The position numbers and the translations under genes were made by a program. The notes under the pieces were generated by a model. It did no database searches, was not told the origin of the DNA, and saw only the letters and a list, made by a program, of their open reading frames with translations. Below, piece by piece: positions 27,021-34,901 of a stretch of 64,000 nucleotides of DNA; within the stretch, counting starts at the first letter, position 1, and each line of letters starts with the position of its first letter. Origin of the DNA: Mesorhizobium_B sp963522145 (GTDB lineage: Bacteria > Pseudomonadota > Alphaproteobacteria > Rhizobiales > Rhizobiaceae); the NCBI GenBank assembly GCA_963522145.1, contig CAUQXI010000009.1, forward strand, positions 1-64,000, given 5' to 3'.

Positions 27021-29180
27021 CTAAAGGCACCTGTCTTCGAGATTCGCCTCGTTGAGCTCCTCGCCGTCGAGCATCAGCTGCGAGCCGTCTTCCTGGGTCA
27101 GCGAGCCGCCGACATAAGGCCCATAGCTCGACACGAGACAGCTGCGCGGCGTGTCGGTCGTGGAAACGTCGCCGCTGACGTTGACGGCCGGACCGAGGAA
27201 ATAGAGCCCGGCTGTCGCGGCATTGTCGATCGTCGTGTTCTCGAAGCTGATGTCCTTCACCGGCCCGCCGAGGAAGTCGTAGTCGCTTCCGTACATGAAG
27301 ACGCCATAGCTTCCGGCATTGGTGATCGAGACGTTCCGGAAGCTGATATCCGACACCGGATTGAGGAAGATCCCTGCATTGCGGGTGTCGCGGATATCGA
27401 GGTCGTCGACGCTGACATTGGTCGTCACGGTCGGCAAGGTGCTCGCCGATACCATCAGCAGGCCGTTGATGCCGCCCGCAAGGGACATATCGGTGATCGT
27501 CACGTCCGATGTGCCCTGCAGCACGACAAGGTCCATGTCGAGCCCTTGTTCGGAATTGTCGATCGTGACCTTGTTCATCGAGACATCGTTGGCCGCGACG
27601 AGCAGGATGCCTTCGCGGCGGGAGTTGCTGATCTCGACATTGTCGATCGTGATGTTCGAGGCCGTGCTCACCAGTCCGGGCGGGTAAACCTCGTCGTCGA
27701 TCCGGCTGCCGGCGAAGATGCCGTAGGTGACATTCGCGATCCGCGTGTCCCGCACGGACAGCCCGCTGGTGCCCAGAGCGCTGATCGCGGCATAGGGCGC
27801 GCTGTTCGGATCATAGACCGAAAACTCGCAATCCGTGTTGTTCTGGCAGATGACGAGGTCGTGGATGTCGGCTCGCTCGATCGTGGCGCCCTGAACATCT
27901 TCAAGCCTGATGCCGTCCCGCCCGACCGCGGTGATCTCGACATCGCGGATACGGAGGTCGGATGTGCCCTGGCTCGACACGCCGGCATAGCCGCCCCTGA
28001 CCGAAAGGCTTGCAATCTCACTGTCGCTTCCCATCGACACCACGTCGCGGAGCGGGTCGAGACCGACAAGCACCGTGCGCTCGCCGCCATTGCGGAAGGT
28101 CGTCACCACGCCGCTCGACGCACCCTGCACGGCGATCTCGCCGCCACCGCCGAGCAGAAGCTGGCGGTCGCCGAGCGCAAGCGTGTCGTCAAGCAGAACC
28201 GTTCCGTCGCCGAGCACGAGGGCTCGTTCTCCGGCCGCTGCCAGCGTGGCGTTGATGGTTTCGGCGGCTCCACTTTGATTGTTCAGCTGGACAACAGTTC
28301 CGACCCGCTCGCCGGTTGAGACAAACTCAGCCGCTTCGCGGCGACCATTGCCGTCAACTTCCGTGTCAATCAACTCGGCTCGCTCGACCCTCGCGAGCAT
28401 CGGATCGAAGGCATTCTCGCGCTTCGCGGTCCCGCCAAAGGGAACCCGAAGCCGCGCGAGCACGCCGAGCTCGAGCTTGTCATCGTCGTCGTAGGAAGCG
28501 GCGGCGCCGAGTGTCAGCGTCGTGTCTGTGCTCAGACCAGGCAGGCCGGCGAACGAAATTTCGCTCCGCGCCTTGACGCCGACTGTCTCGTCTCGTCCGT
28601 CGCCCTCGCGCCAGTAGCCGCCGCCAAGCAGCTTGAACTGCGCGTCGACGTTGCCGGGAAACACCGGCATCCGCACGCCCGCCTCGCCGTCGACGGATGC
28701 GCGCGCCCACTCCCGCCCGCTTTGAATGGCCAGCTGATCGCCATCGACAAAGGCGCGGGCGAGATCCGAGATTTGTTCTTCGTCGCTCAAGGGAAGATAA
28801 ACGTTGGCGCGCGCCTCGAACATCAGACCGAAGGCTTCGGCACCGAACGAAAGCTGATGGAAGGTGTTGTCCCGTTCCGTGCGGATCACATCCCAGTAGG
28901 AATAGGCGCCCACCACCCAGCCGCCGTCGAGCTGATGCCGGTATCCCGCTCCGAATGAGCCTTGCAGCTCGCTGTCTTCTCCTGCAACGCCTCGAACATC
29001 CGTGAAGAACGTATCTCCGCTGTCGAGGATGAAGGGGAGCATAACGCCGACACGACCGACGCCTTCGCCTTGTGCGATCCCGCCATCGAGTTCAATAATC
29101 GCACCGCCCGCGTAAGCAGGCACAGCAAGTGACACTGCGGTGCTGCATAGCAGTGCCGCCCCGAATTTCGCGAATGGCAT
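27021..29180 (-). CDS. Inverse-autotransporter-like barrel with beta-helix passenger
   Basis: The protein (719 residues from ATG at 29180) begins with a signal peptide (MPFAKFGAALLCSTAVSLAVPAYA). Residues about 25-260 resemble the intimin/invasin inverse-autotransporter barrel: GAGYRHQLDGGWVVGAYSYWD, then QLSFGAEAF, FEARANVYLPLSD and repeated Gly/aromatic strands (given as separate motifs). The rest (about 300-700) is a right-handed beta-helix with recurring units such as RDVEITAVGRDGIRL, DNVEISNSRREGILL, DDLDIRDTRNAGIF and RNVSITNAGSYGVFM, the PbH1 pattern. Known inverse autotransporters mostly carry Ig-like passengers, so this pairing is unusual. It should be an outer-membrane protein with a surface-exposed fibre, perhaps adhesion- or glycan-related. 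An in-frame ATG at 29222 is possible. A few cysteines occur late. Confidence 0.75.
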   Translation of the reverse strand: MPFAKFGAALLCSTAVSLAVPAYAGGAIIELDGGIAQGEGVGRVGVMLPFILDSGDTFFTDVRGVAGEDSELQGSFGAGYRHQLDGGWVVGAYSYWDVIRTERDNTFHQLSFGAEAFGLMFEARANVYLPLSDEEQISDLARAFVDGDQLAIQSGREWARASVDGEAGVRMPVFPGNVDAQFKLLGGGYWREGDGRDETVGVKARSEISFAGLPGLSTDTTLTLGAAASYDDDDKLELGVLARLRVPFGGTAKRENAFDPMLARVERAELIDTEVDGNGRREAAEFVSTGERVGTVVQLNNQSGAAETINATLAAAGERALVLGDGTVLLDDTLALGDRQLLLGGGGEIAVQGASSGVVTTFRNGGERTVLVGLDPLRDVVSMGSDSEIASLSVRGGYAGVSSQGTSDLRIRDVEITAVGRDGIRLEDVQGATIERADIHDLVICQNNTDCEFSVYDPNSAPYAAISALGTSGLSVRDTRIANVTYGIFAGSRIDDEVYPPGLVSTASNITIDNVEISNSRREGILLVAANDVSMNKVTIDNSEQGLDMDLVVLQGTSDVTITDMSLAGGINGLLMVSASTLPTVTTNVSVDDLDIRDTRNAGIFLNPVSDISFRNVSITNAGSYGVFMYGSDYDFLGGPVKDISFENTTIDNAATAGLYFLGPAVNVSGDVSTTDTPRSCLVSSYGPYVGGSLTQEDGSQLMLDGEELNEANLEDRCL

Positions 29181-29342
29181 GAAAGAACCTGACCCCTTGA
29201 ACGCCCGCCTGCTAACAATCATGATTTGGGAGTCAAGTTTACGCAGGGCGCTCGCGTGCTACCCGGTCGCATTGGCCTGAAGCGTGGCGCGCAGGTCACT
29301 GCTCTCCCTGCGGAACAACGGATGAATGAAGGTGAGTGAGGA

Positions 29343-30203
29343 ATGTCGAGATTGTCGCCTGCCGCGATTTGCGCCCTCTGGACGCTCGTGTGGTTGTCTC
29401 CCGTTGCAGCTCAGGAAGAAGCAGGCGGACAGCCGCTGCCCGACGTGGTCGTTGTGGACAGCGTCGCGCCGGGTGACCTCCTGAACATTCGCGCAACCGC
29501 TTCCGCGACCGGGATCGTGCTCGGGCAGCTGCCGAACGGCGCACCCTTGCGGACGCGCGGCTGCGACGAGGTGAACGGCTATAAGTGGTGCAAGGTGTCC
29601 TCCCTTGAAGACAGGCAGCTTGAGGGCTGGACGCCCGCGCGCTATCTGCGACCGGCTGAAGAAAACGAGTTTACTGCCGAGCAAGCAGCTGCGGCAGCAG
29701 AAACTTTGGCGGTTGTTGATCCAAGCCTCGTTGAAACACCCGGTGGACCGAACCTCGAGACCAACGTCGAGGCCGCTGCGCCGATTGCTCCCGAGGTTCC
29801 GGCCGAAATGACGGCGCCCGCCGAGATCATGGCTTTGCCGGCAACCGTGCCGCTGGAAGCTGCTGATCCAGCGCCCCCCAACCAGCCGGGAGAGCCTCCC
29901 GAATCCTTGCCGATGCCTCAGCCGACGCCAGCGGAGGAACGAAATGCGGACCAAGAGCAATCTGGAGCTTCCGCCGTTGATGCTCCGTCAGCTCTCGCGA
30001 ATGCGACCCCTGTGGTGGCCCTGAACCCTCAGGATGAGGTCGCAGCGACAACCGGGCACGCCGGCCAATCAGCATCGCTGGTTTGGCTGGCTTTGTGCGC
30101 CTGCCCGGTGGTCCTGCTGGCGATCATGGCCGCGCTGTCGTCCTTCGGTTCCTTCACCTTCCCGTCGTCGCCATGGACGGCCGGACGGCCGGAGCCGGTT
30201 TGA
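29343..30203 (+). CDS. Exported SH3-domain protein with C-terminal membrane segment
   Basis: This 286-residue protein has a signal peptide (MSRLSPAAICALWTLVWLSPVAAQ). A bacterial SH3 (SH3b) domain at about residues 34-105 follows, with LLNIRATASATGIVLGQLPNGAPL, NGYKWCKVS and GWTPARYL (given as separate landmarks). Next comes a long Ala/Pro/Glu-rich linker, then one hydrophobic segment near 248-268 (LVWLALCACPVVLLAIMAAL). SH3b domains usually bind peptidoglycan or act as envelope anchors. It is divergent from the beta-barrel gene, with 162 bp between the two starts, and convergent with the VOC gene (13-bp gap). No catalytic domain is seen. Start ATG has GAAGGTGAGTGAGGA upstream. Confidence 0.8.
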   Translation: MSRLSPAAICALWTLVWLSPVAAQEEAGGQPLPDVVVVDSVAPGDLLNIRATASATGIVLGQLPNGAPLRTRGCDEVNGYKWCKVSSLEDRQLEGWTPARYLRPAEENEFTAEQAAAAAETLAVVDPSLVETPGGPNLETNVEAAAPIAPEVPAEMTAPAEIMALPATVPLEAADPAPPNQPGEPPESLPMPQPTPAEERNADQEQSGASAVDAPSALANATPVVALNPQDEVAATTGHAGQSASLVWLALCACPVVLLAIMAALSSFGSFTFPSSPWTAGRPEPV

Positions 30204-30216
30204 GGGAACAAAGCGG

Positions 30217-30693
30217 TCAACGACCCTCATAGGCCCTTTGCAGCCCCTCGATGTCCAGCTTGACCATTCGGAGCATGGCTTCCGCGACCCGCTTGCCGCG
30301 GGCTGGGTCCTCGTCGCTCAACATCTTGCCGAACACGGTGGGCACGATCTGCCAGCATACGCCGTAGCGGTCCTTCAGCCAGCCGCATTGCTCGATCGAG
30401 CCACCATCGGACAGCGCGTCCCAGAGGCGGTCGATCTCGGCTTGATCGCCGCAGTTCACGAAAAGCGAGATGCTGTGATTGAAGGGGTCGAGCGGCCCTG
30501 CTTCAAGCGCGTAGAACTGGCGTCCACCCAGCGTGAAGTCGATCATCGTGACGGAACCCGCCGGGCCGGCAGGGCTTTCGGCGGGCATAGTAGAGATGCT
30601 GTCGATGCGGGAGTCGGGCAGCAGCGAGACATAGAAGCGAACTGCTTCCTCCGCCTTTTCCGCAAACCAGAGGTGGGTGACGACCTTGTCCAT
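30217..30693 (-). CDS. VOC-family (PhnB-like) protein
   Basis: A 158-residue protein of the vicinal-oxygen-chelate superfamily, PhnB / '3-demethylubiquinone-9 methyltransferase-like' group. It has MDKVVTHLWFAEKAEEAVRF at the start, then FTLGGRQFYALEAGP and NHSISLFVNC, and DRYGVCWQIVP near the end. These are small metal-binding folds of largely unassigned activity. Its start codon overlaps the stop of the DUF1428 gene (30693), so the two are co-transcribed and translationally coupled. The pair is divergent from an HxlR-type regulator that probably controls it. Confidence 0.88.
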   Translation of the reverse strand: MDKVVTHLWFAEKAEEAVRFYVSLLPDSRIDSISTMPAESPAGPAGSVTMIDFTLGGRQFYALEAGPLDPFNHSISLFVNCGDQAEIDRLWDALSDGGSIEQCGWLKDRYGVCWQIVPTVFGKMLSDEDPARGKRVAEAMLRMVKLDIEGLQRAYEGR

Positions 30694-31052
30694 CAGACCG
30701 TATCATTCGTATCGAGGATGGTCTCGAAGCCGCCCATGATCATCCGCTTTCCGTCGAACGGCATGCCTTCCATATCCATGCGCGGATCTTCCATCATCTT
30801 CTTGAAGCCCTGGTCCCGCACCTGTCGCGACGGCCAGACGATCCATGAGAAGACGATGTTCTCGCCGTCTTCCGCCTTTACGGCGCTGAAGAAATCCGTG
30901 TGCTTGCCTTTCTTGATGTCCTCGCCCCAGCACTCCACCACCTGGAGCGCGCCATATTCCATGAACAGCGGCGCCGCTTTGGTCGCCAGATCGACATAAG
31001 CCTGCTTGTTGTCGGCGGGCACCGGAACCACGAAACCTTCGATATAGCTCAT
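30693..31052 (-). CDS. DUF1428 family protein
   Basis: This 119-residue protein has the DUF1428 (YbaA-like) pattern: MSYIEGFVVPVPADNK, GALQVVECWGEDI, FSWIVWPSRQVRD and PFDGKRMIMGGFE, ending with a variable tail. The fold is a ferredoxin-like dimeric alpha-beta barrel; function is unknown. It is the first gene of a two-gene operon with the VOC protein. In many bacteria DUF1428 and PhnB-like VOC genes occur together, often next to an HxlR or ArsR regulator, as here. Confidence 0.9.
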   Translation of the reverse strand: MSYIEGFVVPVPADNKQAYVDLATKAAPLFMEYGALQVVECWGEDIKKGKHTDFFSAVKAEDGENIVFSWIVWPSRQVRDQGFKKMMEDPRMDMEGMPFDGKRMIMGGFETILDTNDTV

Positions 31053-31134
31053 CGGATTTCTCCTTCAGGGTCAGGCGCGCATAGCAAGGTGCGCGGCTTG
31101 AACTTCGTAGACCGGCTAGTTACAAATCACAACC

Positions 31135-31857
31135 ATGAAGTTAGAAAATATAACTAATCCTGAGAAGCGGTATTATGATGACGCTTGCGGCACCGCTCAT
31201 GCGCTCGAACTGATCGGAGAGCGATGGGCACTGCTGGTGATGCGCGAGCTCATGCTCGGGCCCCGCCGTTTCGGCGAGCTTCGCGCCGATCTTCCCGGCA
31301 TCAGCGCGAATGTGCTGACGCAGAGGCTGGCGGGCCTGGAAGCGAGCGGGCTCGCGGTGCGAACACGGCTGCCGCCGCCCGCATCCGTCCCGGTCTACGC
31401 GCTGACCGAGTGGGGACTGGAGGCTGAGCCGCTCATCTGCGGGCTCGGCGGATGGGCCGCTCGCTCCCCGCTGCACGATCCGACCCTTCCGCTCAGCCCG
31501 GTGTCACTTATCCTGTCGCTCCGCACGATGTTCTCGCCCGAGCGGGCTAAAGGGCTCGATGCGCGGATCGCGCTCCTCGTGCGCGGTGAGTCCTTCGCTG
31601 TGCGGATCGCCGGAGGGTGCCTGAATGCTGGACGAGGTGCGTTCAAGGAAGCCCACTTAACCATCGAAGGAGGTGCCCGATCCATCGCCGCGATGATCTA
31701 CGGAGGAAAGGTCTGGGAGGAGCTGGAGGCGGCAGGTACGATCCGGGTGACCGGGGACCATGTTCTCGCGGCCCGCTTTCTCACGCTCTTCGCGCTTCCG
31801 CCCAAGGCCGAGATTGCTGCCGCGACGGACTTTGCCGCAGGGGGTGTTTCACGCTGA
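31135..31857 (+). CDS. HxlR-type winged-helix regulator with extra C-terminal domain
   Basis: The 240-residue protein begins with an HxlR-type winged helix (about residues 15-105: ACGTAHALELIGERWALLVMREL, RRFGELRADLPGISANVLTQRL, VYALTEWG, cited as separate parts). It continues with a roughly 110-residue C-terminal domain resembling the SCP2-like region found in some HxlR proteins (LIVRG-type GESFAVRIAGGCLN and ARSIAAMIYGGK). Cys18 lies just before the helix-turn-helix, a position used for redox or electrophile sensing in several HxlR proteins. It is divergent from the DUF1428/VOC pair with only 82 bp between starts. That AT-rich gap holds repeated AGTTA boxes, so it probably autoregulates and controls the pair. 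Confidence 0.88.
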   Translation: MKLENITNPEKRYYDDACGTAHALELIGERWALLVMRELMLGPRRFGELRADLPGISANVLTQRLAGLEASGLAVRTRLPPPASVPVYALTEWGLEAEPLICGLGGWAARSPLHDPTLPLSPVSLILSLRTMFSPERAKGLDARIALLVRGESFAVRIAGGCLNAGRGAFKEAHLTIEGGARSIAAMIYGGKVWEELEAAGTIRVTGDHVLAARFLTLFALPPKAEIAAATDFAAGGVSR

Positions 31858-31930
31858 AGCGTCGCATTCGGGCGAATGGCGGCGATGCCAAGCGTCGCGC
31901 ATCGTGGTCGGGGAGAGCAGATAAAATCGA

Positions 31931-31957
31931 TTTGACAGCGGATGCAAACCTGTCAAA
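31931..31957. promoter_or_regulatory. Candidate operator upstream of chvE (TTTGACAG inverted repeat)
   Basis: TTTGACAG (31931-31938) and its perfect inverse CTGTCAAA (31950-31957) are 11 bp apart, about 190 bp upstream of the chvE start. The left half contains TTGACA, a consensus -35 hexamer, but no good -10 sits 16-18 bp downstream. The symmetry suggests a regulator site, possibly for a sugar-responsive regulator encoded elsewhere. In Agrobacterium chvE is controlled by GbpR, whose gene is not seen here. Confidence 0.45.
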
Positions 31958-32088
31958 CGTTCCCCCGTCACAGGCTTCCCGGCCGTTGGCGTCTGGTCTC
32001 CGGACTGGTTCGCCCAAGGGCGCGGAAAACAGCGTGACCGCTCGGGAGGCCTCGATACATCCGTTGCACGGCGACCATCTCGCGGCTT

Positions 32089-32110
32089 CTTCATCAAGCC
32101 TTTGATGAAG
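32089..32110 (+). promoter_or_regulatory. Hairpin in the chvE upstream leader
   Basis: CTTCATCAA (32089-32097) pairs perfectly with TTGATGAAG (32102-32110) around a 4-nt loop, 39 bases before the chvE start codon. No T-run follows. It may shape the leader of the chvE message or end upstream read-through. Confidence 0.45.
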
Positions 32111-32148
32111 GCGTCGTGCCGCCGCAATTTCAAAACAGGGAGTGAAAC

Positions 32149-33216
32149 GTGAAGATCATGAAAACAATGCTGGCCGCATGTGCGGTCAGTCTCGCCGCCA
32201 TGACCTATTCCGCCAGCGCGCAGGACAAGGGTCTCGTCGGCATCGCCATGCCCACCAAGTCGAGCCTGCGCTGGATCTCGGACGGCAACGAGCTGAAGTC
32301 GGCGCTTGAGGCAAAGGGCTACACCGTCGATCTTCAATATGCCGAAGACGACATCCCGAACCAGCTCGCTCAGATCGAGAACATGGTGACCAAGGATGCC
32401 AAGGCGCTCGTGGTCGCCTCGATCGACGGCACGACGCTGTCGTCCGTTCTTCAGCAGGCCGCCGACAAGGGCACCAAGGTCATTGCCTATGACCGGCTGA
32501 TCCGCGACAGCGCCAATGTCGACTATTACACCACATTCGACAATTTCAAGGTCGGCGTGCTGCAGGCGGAGTCGCTCCTCAAGGGCCTCGGCTATCCGGA
32601 AAAGAAGGGTCCGTTCAACATTGAGCTGTTCGGCGGCTCGCCTGACGACAACAACGCCTTCTTCTTCTATGATGGCGCGATGAGCGTGCTTCAGCCGCTG
32701 ATCGACAAGGGCGACTTCGTCGTGAAGTCGGGCCAGTCGGGCATGGAAAAGGTCGGCACGCTGCGCTGGGACGCGGCGGTGGCGCAGGCCCGCATGGACA
32801 ACATCCTGTCGGCCAACTACTCGGACGGTTCCCGCGTGGATGCTGTGCTTGCGCCCTATGACGGCCTGTCGCGCGGCATCATCTCGTCCCTGCGCGGCGT
32901 CGGCTACGGCTCGGGCGACCAGCCCTGGCCGATCATCTCCGGTCAGGACGCCGAAGTGCCTTCGGTGAAGGCGATCATCGCGGGCGAGCAGTATTCCACC
33001 GTGTTCAAGGACACGCGCGAACTCGCCAAGGTGACAGCTGAGCTCGTTGATGCCGTGCTTTCCGGCAAGGAGCCTCCGGTCAACGACACCAAGACCTACA
33101 ATAACGGGGTCAAGGTCGTTCCCTCGAACCTGCTCGTGCCGGTGTCGGTGGATAAGTCCAACTACCAGCAGGTGGTGGTCGACTCCGGTTATGTGAAGGC
33201 CGACGATCTGAAGTGA
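32149..33216 (+). CDS. chvE: ChvE-type periplasmic sugar-binding protein
   Basis: ChvE binds aldoses (arabinose, galactose, glucose, xylose) and feeds the GguA/GguB transporter; in Agrobacterium it also signals to VirA. The 355-residue protein has a signal peptide (MKIMKTMLAACAVSLAAMTYSASA). A type I periplasmic-binding fold follows with VGIAMPTKSSLRWISDGNEL, YAEDDIPNQLAQIENMVTKD, VIAYDRLIRDSANVDYY and NIELFGGSPDDNNAFFFYDGAM (cited as separate family hallmarks). The GTG at 32149 is chosen because AGGGAG (32137-32142) sits at proper distance; ATG at 32158 is possible. It begins the chvE-gguA-gguB-gguC cluster and is followed by a stem-loop. No virA or vir gene is in the window. Confidence 0.95.
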   Translation: MKIMKTMLAACAVSLAAMTYSASAQDKGLVGIAMPTKSSLRWISDGNELKSALEAKGYTVDLQYAEDDIPNQLAQIENMVTKDAKALVVASIDGTTLSSVLQQAADKGTKVIAYDRLIRDSANVDYYTTFDNFKVGVLQAESLLKGLGYPEKKGPFNIELFGGSPDDNNAFFFYDGAMSVLQPLIDKGDFVVKSGQSGMEKVGTLRWDAAVAQARMDNILSANYSDGSRVDAVLAPYDGLSRGIISSLRGVGYGSGDQPWPIISGQDAEVPSVKAIIAGEQYSTVFKDTRELAKVTAELVDAVLSGKEPPVNDTKTYNNGVKVVPSNLLVPVSVDKSNYQQVVVDSGYVKADDLK

Positions 33217-33225
33217 TGGAAGAAC

Positions 33226-33261
33226 GGGCGTGCGGGAGGCCATCGCGGCCTTCCGGCGCCC
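33226..33261 (+). terminator. Stem-loop after chvE
   Basis: GGGCG (33226-33230) pairs with CGCCC (33257-33261), and CGGGAGGCC (33233-33241) pairs with GGCCTTCCG (33247-33255, one G-U), with a small bulge and an ATCGC loop. It starts 10 bases after the chvE stop and lacks a T-run. It likely stabilises chvE mRNA or reduces gguAB expression, parallel to the stem-loop after the other binding-protein gene. Confidence 0.6.
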
Positions 33262-33353
33262 GACGCTTTCCGGTAGCATTCCAGAACAAGCCGACATAAT
33301 CGGCGATGCGGCTGGGTCGCCCCTCCGGCGATCCTGCTGCCCGGGAGGACGAG

Positions 33354-34901
33354 TTGGACGACATCATTCTGGAGATGCGCGGCATCACCAAGACGTTTCC
33401 TGGCGTCAAGGCGCTGGAAAACGTCAACCTCAAGGTTCGGCGCGGCGAGATCCACGCGATCTGCGGCGAGAACGGCGCCGGCAAGTCGACCTTGATGAAG
33501 GTGCTTTCAGGCGTTTATCCGTTTGGAAGCTATTCGGGCGAAATCACCTACGAAGGCAAGGAATGCCGCTTCAACGGCATCGTTGACAGCGAGAGGCTGG
33601 GCATCGTCATCATCCACCAGGAACTGGCTCTGGTGCCGATGCTGTCCATCGCCGAGAACATGTTCCTCGGCAATGAGCAGGCGAAAGCCGGCATCATCGA
33701 CTGGAACAGAGTGCGCCGTCGCGCGGGCGAGCTTCTCCGCAAGGTCGGCCTCCGGGAAGACCCGGACACGCTGATCACCAATATCGGAACAGGCAAGCAG
33801 CAGCTCGTGGAGATCGCCAAGGCGCTCGCGAAGGACGTCAAGCTGCTGATCCTCGATGAGCCGACCGCGAGCCTCTCGGACAGCCAGGCGCTGCTCGACC
33901 TGCTGCTCGAATTCAAGGCGCAGGGCCTCACCTCGATCATGATCTCGCACAAGCTCAACGAGATCAAACGCGTCGCCGATCAGGTCACGGTGATCCGCGA
34001 CGGCCAGTCGATAGAGACGATGAACAAGGCCGACATCACCGAGGATCGGATCGTCACCTCCATGGTGGGCCGCTCGCTGGAAAACCGCTATCCCGCCCGC
34101 ACGCCTCGGATCGGCGAAACGATCTTCGAGGTGCGTAACTGGTCGGTCTATCATCCGCTCCATCCGGACCGGCAGGTGATCAAGAACGTCAATCTCTCCG
34201 TCCGCAAGGGCGAGGTTGTCGGCATCGCGGGCCTGATGGGCGCGGGCCGCACGGAGCTTGCGATGAGCGTGTTCGGCCGCACCTTCGGCACGAACATCTC
34301 GGGTGAGGTCTATCTGCACGGAAAGCCTGCCGACACGTCGACCGTCGCGCGCGCGGTGAAGGCGGGGCTCGCCTATGCCACGGAGGATCGCAAGACTTAC
34401 GGGCTGAACCTGATCGACCACATCAAGCACAATGTGACGATCGCCAATCTCGGCGATGTGTCCCGCTCCGGCGTGATCGACGACATGGGCGAGCTTGCGG
34501 TCGCCAAGGAGTATCGCAAGAAAACCAATATCCGCTCCTCGAGCGTCTATCAGATCACCGGCAACCTTTCGGGCGGCAACCAGCAGAAGGTGGTTCTGTC
34601 GAAGTGGCTGTTTTCCGACCCGGACGTGCTGATTCTCGACGAGCCGACACGCGGCATCGATGTGGGCGCAAAATATGAGATCTACACGATCATCAACAAG
34701 CTGGCCGACGAGGGGAAGGGCATCCTTGTCATTTCCTCGGAGATGCCCGAACTGCTCGGCATCTGTGATCGGATTTATGTCCTGAACGAGGGCCGCATCG
34801 TGGGCGAGATGTCTGCCTCCGAAGCGACCCAGGAGAAGATCATGCGCGCCATCGTCCGCGGCGAGGCCCGGGAGGAACAGTTGGAAAAGGCAGCATCATG
34901 A
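33354..34901 (+). CDS. gguA: Sugar ABC transporter ATPase GguA (MmsA-like)
   Basis: This double-ATPase subunit of the CUT2 sugar importer family has 515 residues from TTG at 33354. The first domain has Walker A GENGAGKST, the signature-region NIGTGKQQLVEIAKALAKD and Walker B LLILDEPTASLSD. The second has a degenerate Walker A (GLMGAGRTELA), LSGGNQQKVVLSKWL and VLILDEPTRGIDVG, as usual for CUT2 proteins. TTG is preferred over ATG at 33306 because GGGAGG (33343-33348) is correctly spaced and the family start (MDDIILEMRGITKTFPG) follows. Its stop overlaps the gguB start by ATGA. It powers uptake of sugars captured by ChvE. Confidence 0.94.
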   Translation: MDDIILEMRGITKTFPGVKALENVNLKVRRGEIHAICGENGAGKSTLMKVLSGVYPFGSYSGEITYEGKECRFNGIVDSERLGIVIIHQELALVPMLSIAENMFLGNEQAKAGIIDWNRVRRRAGELLRKVGLREDPDTLITNIGTGKQQLVEIAKALAKDVKLLILDEPTASLSDSQALLDLLLEFKAQGLTSIMISHKLNEIKRVADQVTVIRDGQSIETMNKADITEDRIVTSMVGRSLENRYPARTPRIGETIFEVRNWSVYHPLHPDRQVIKNVNLSVRKGEVVGIAGLMGAGRTELAMSVFGRTFGTNISGEVYLHGKPADTSTVARAVKAGLAYATEDRKTYGLNLIDHIKHNVTIANLGDVSRSGVIDDMGELAVAKEYRKKTNIRSSSVYQITGNLSGGNQQKVVLSKWLFSDPDVLILDEPTRGIDVGAKYEIYTIINKLADEGKGILVISSEMPELLGICDRIYVLNEGRIVGEMSASEATQEKIMRAIVRGEAREEQLEKAAS

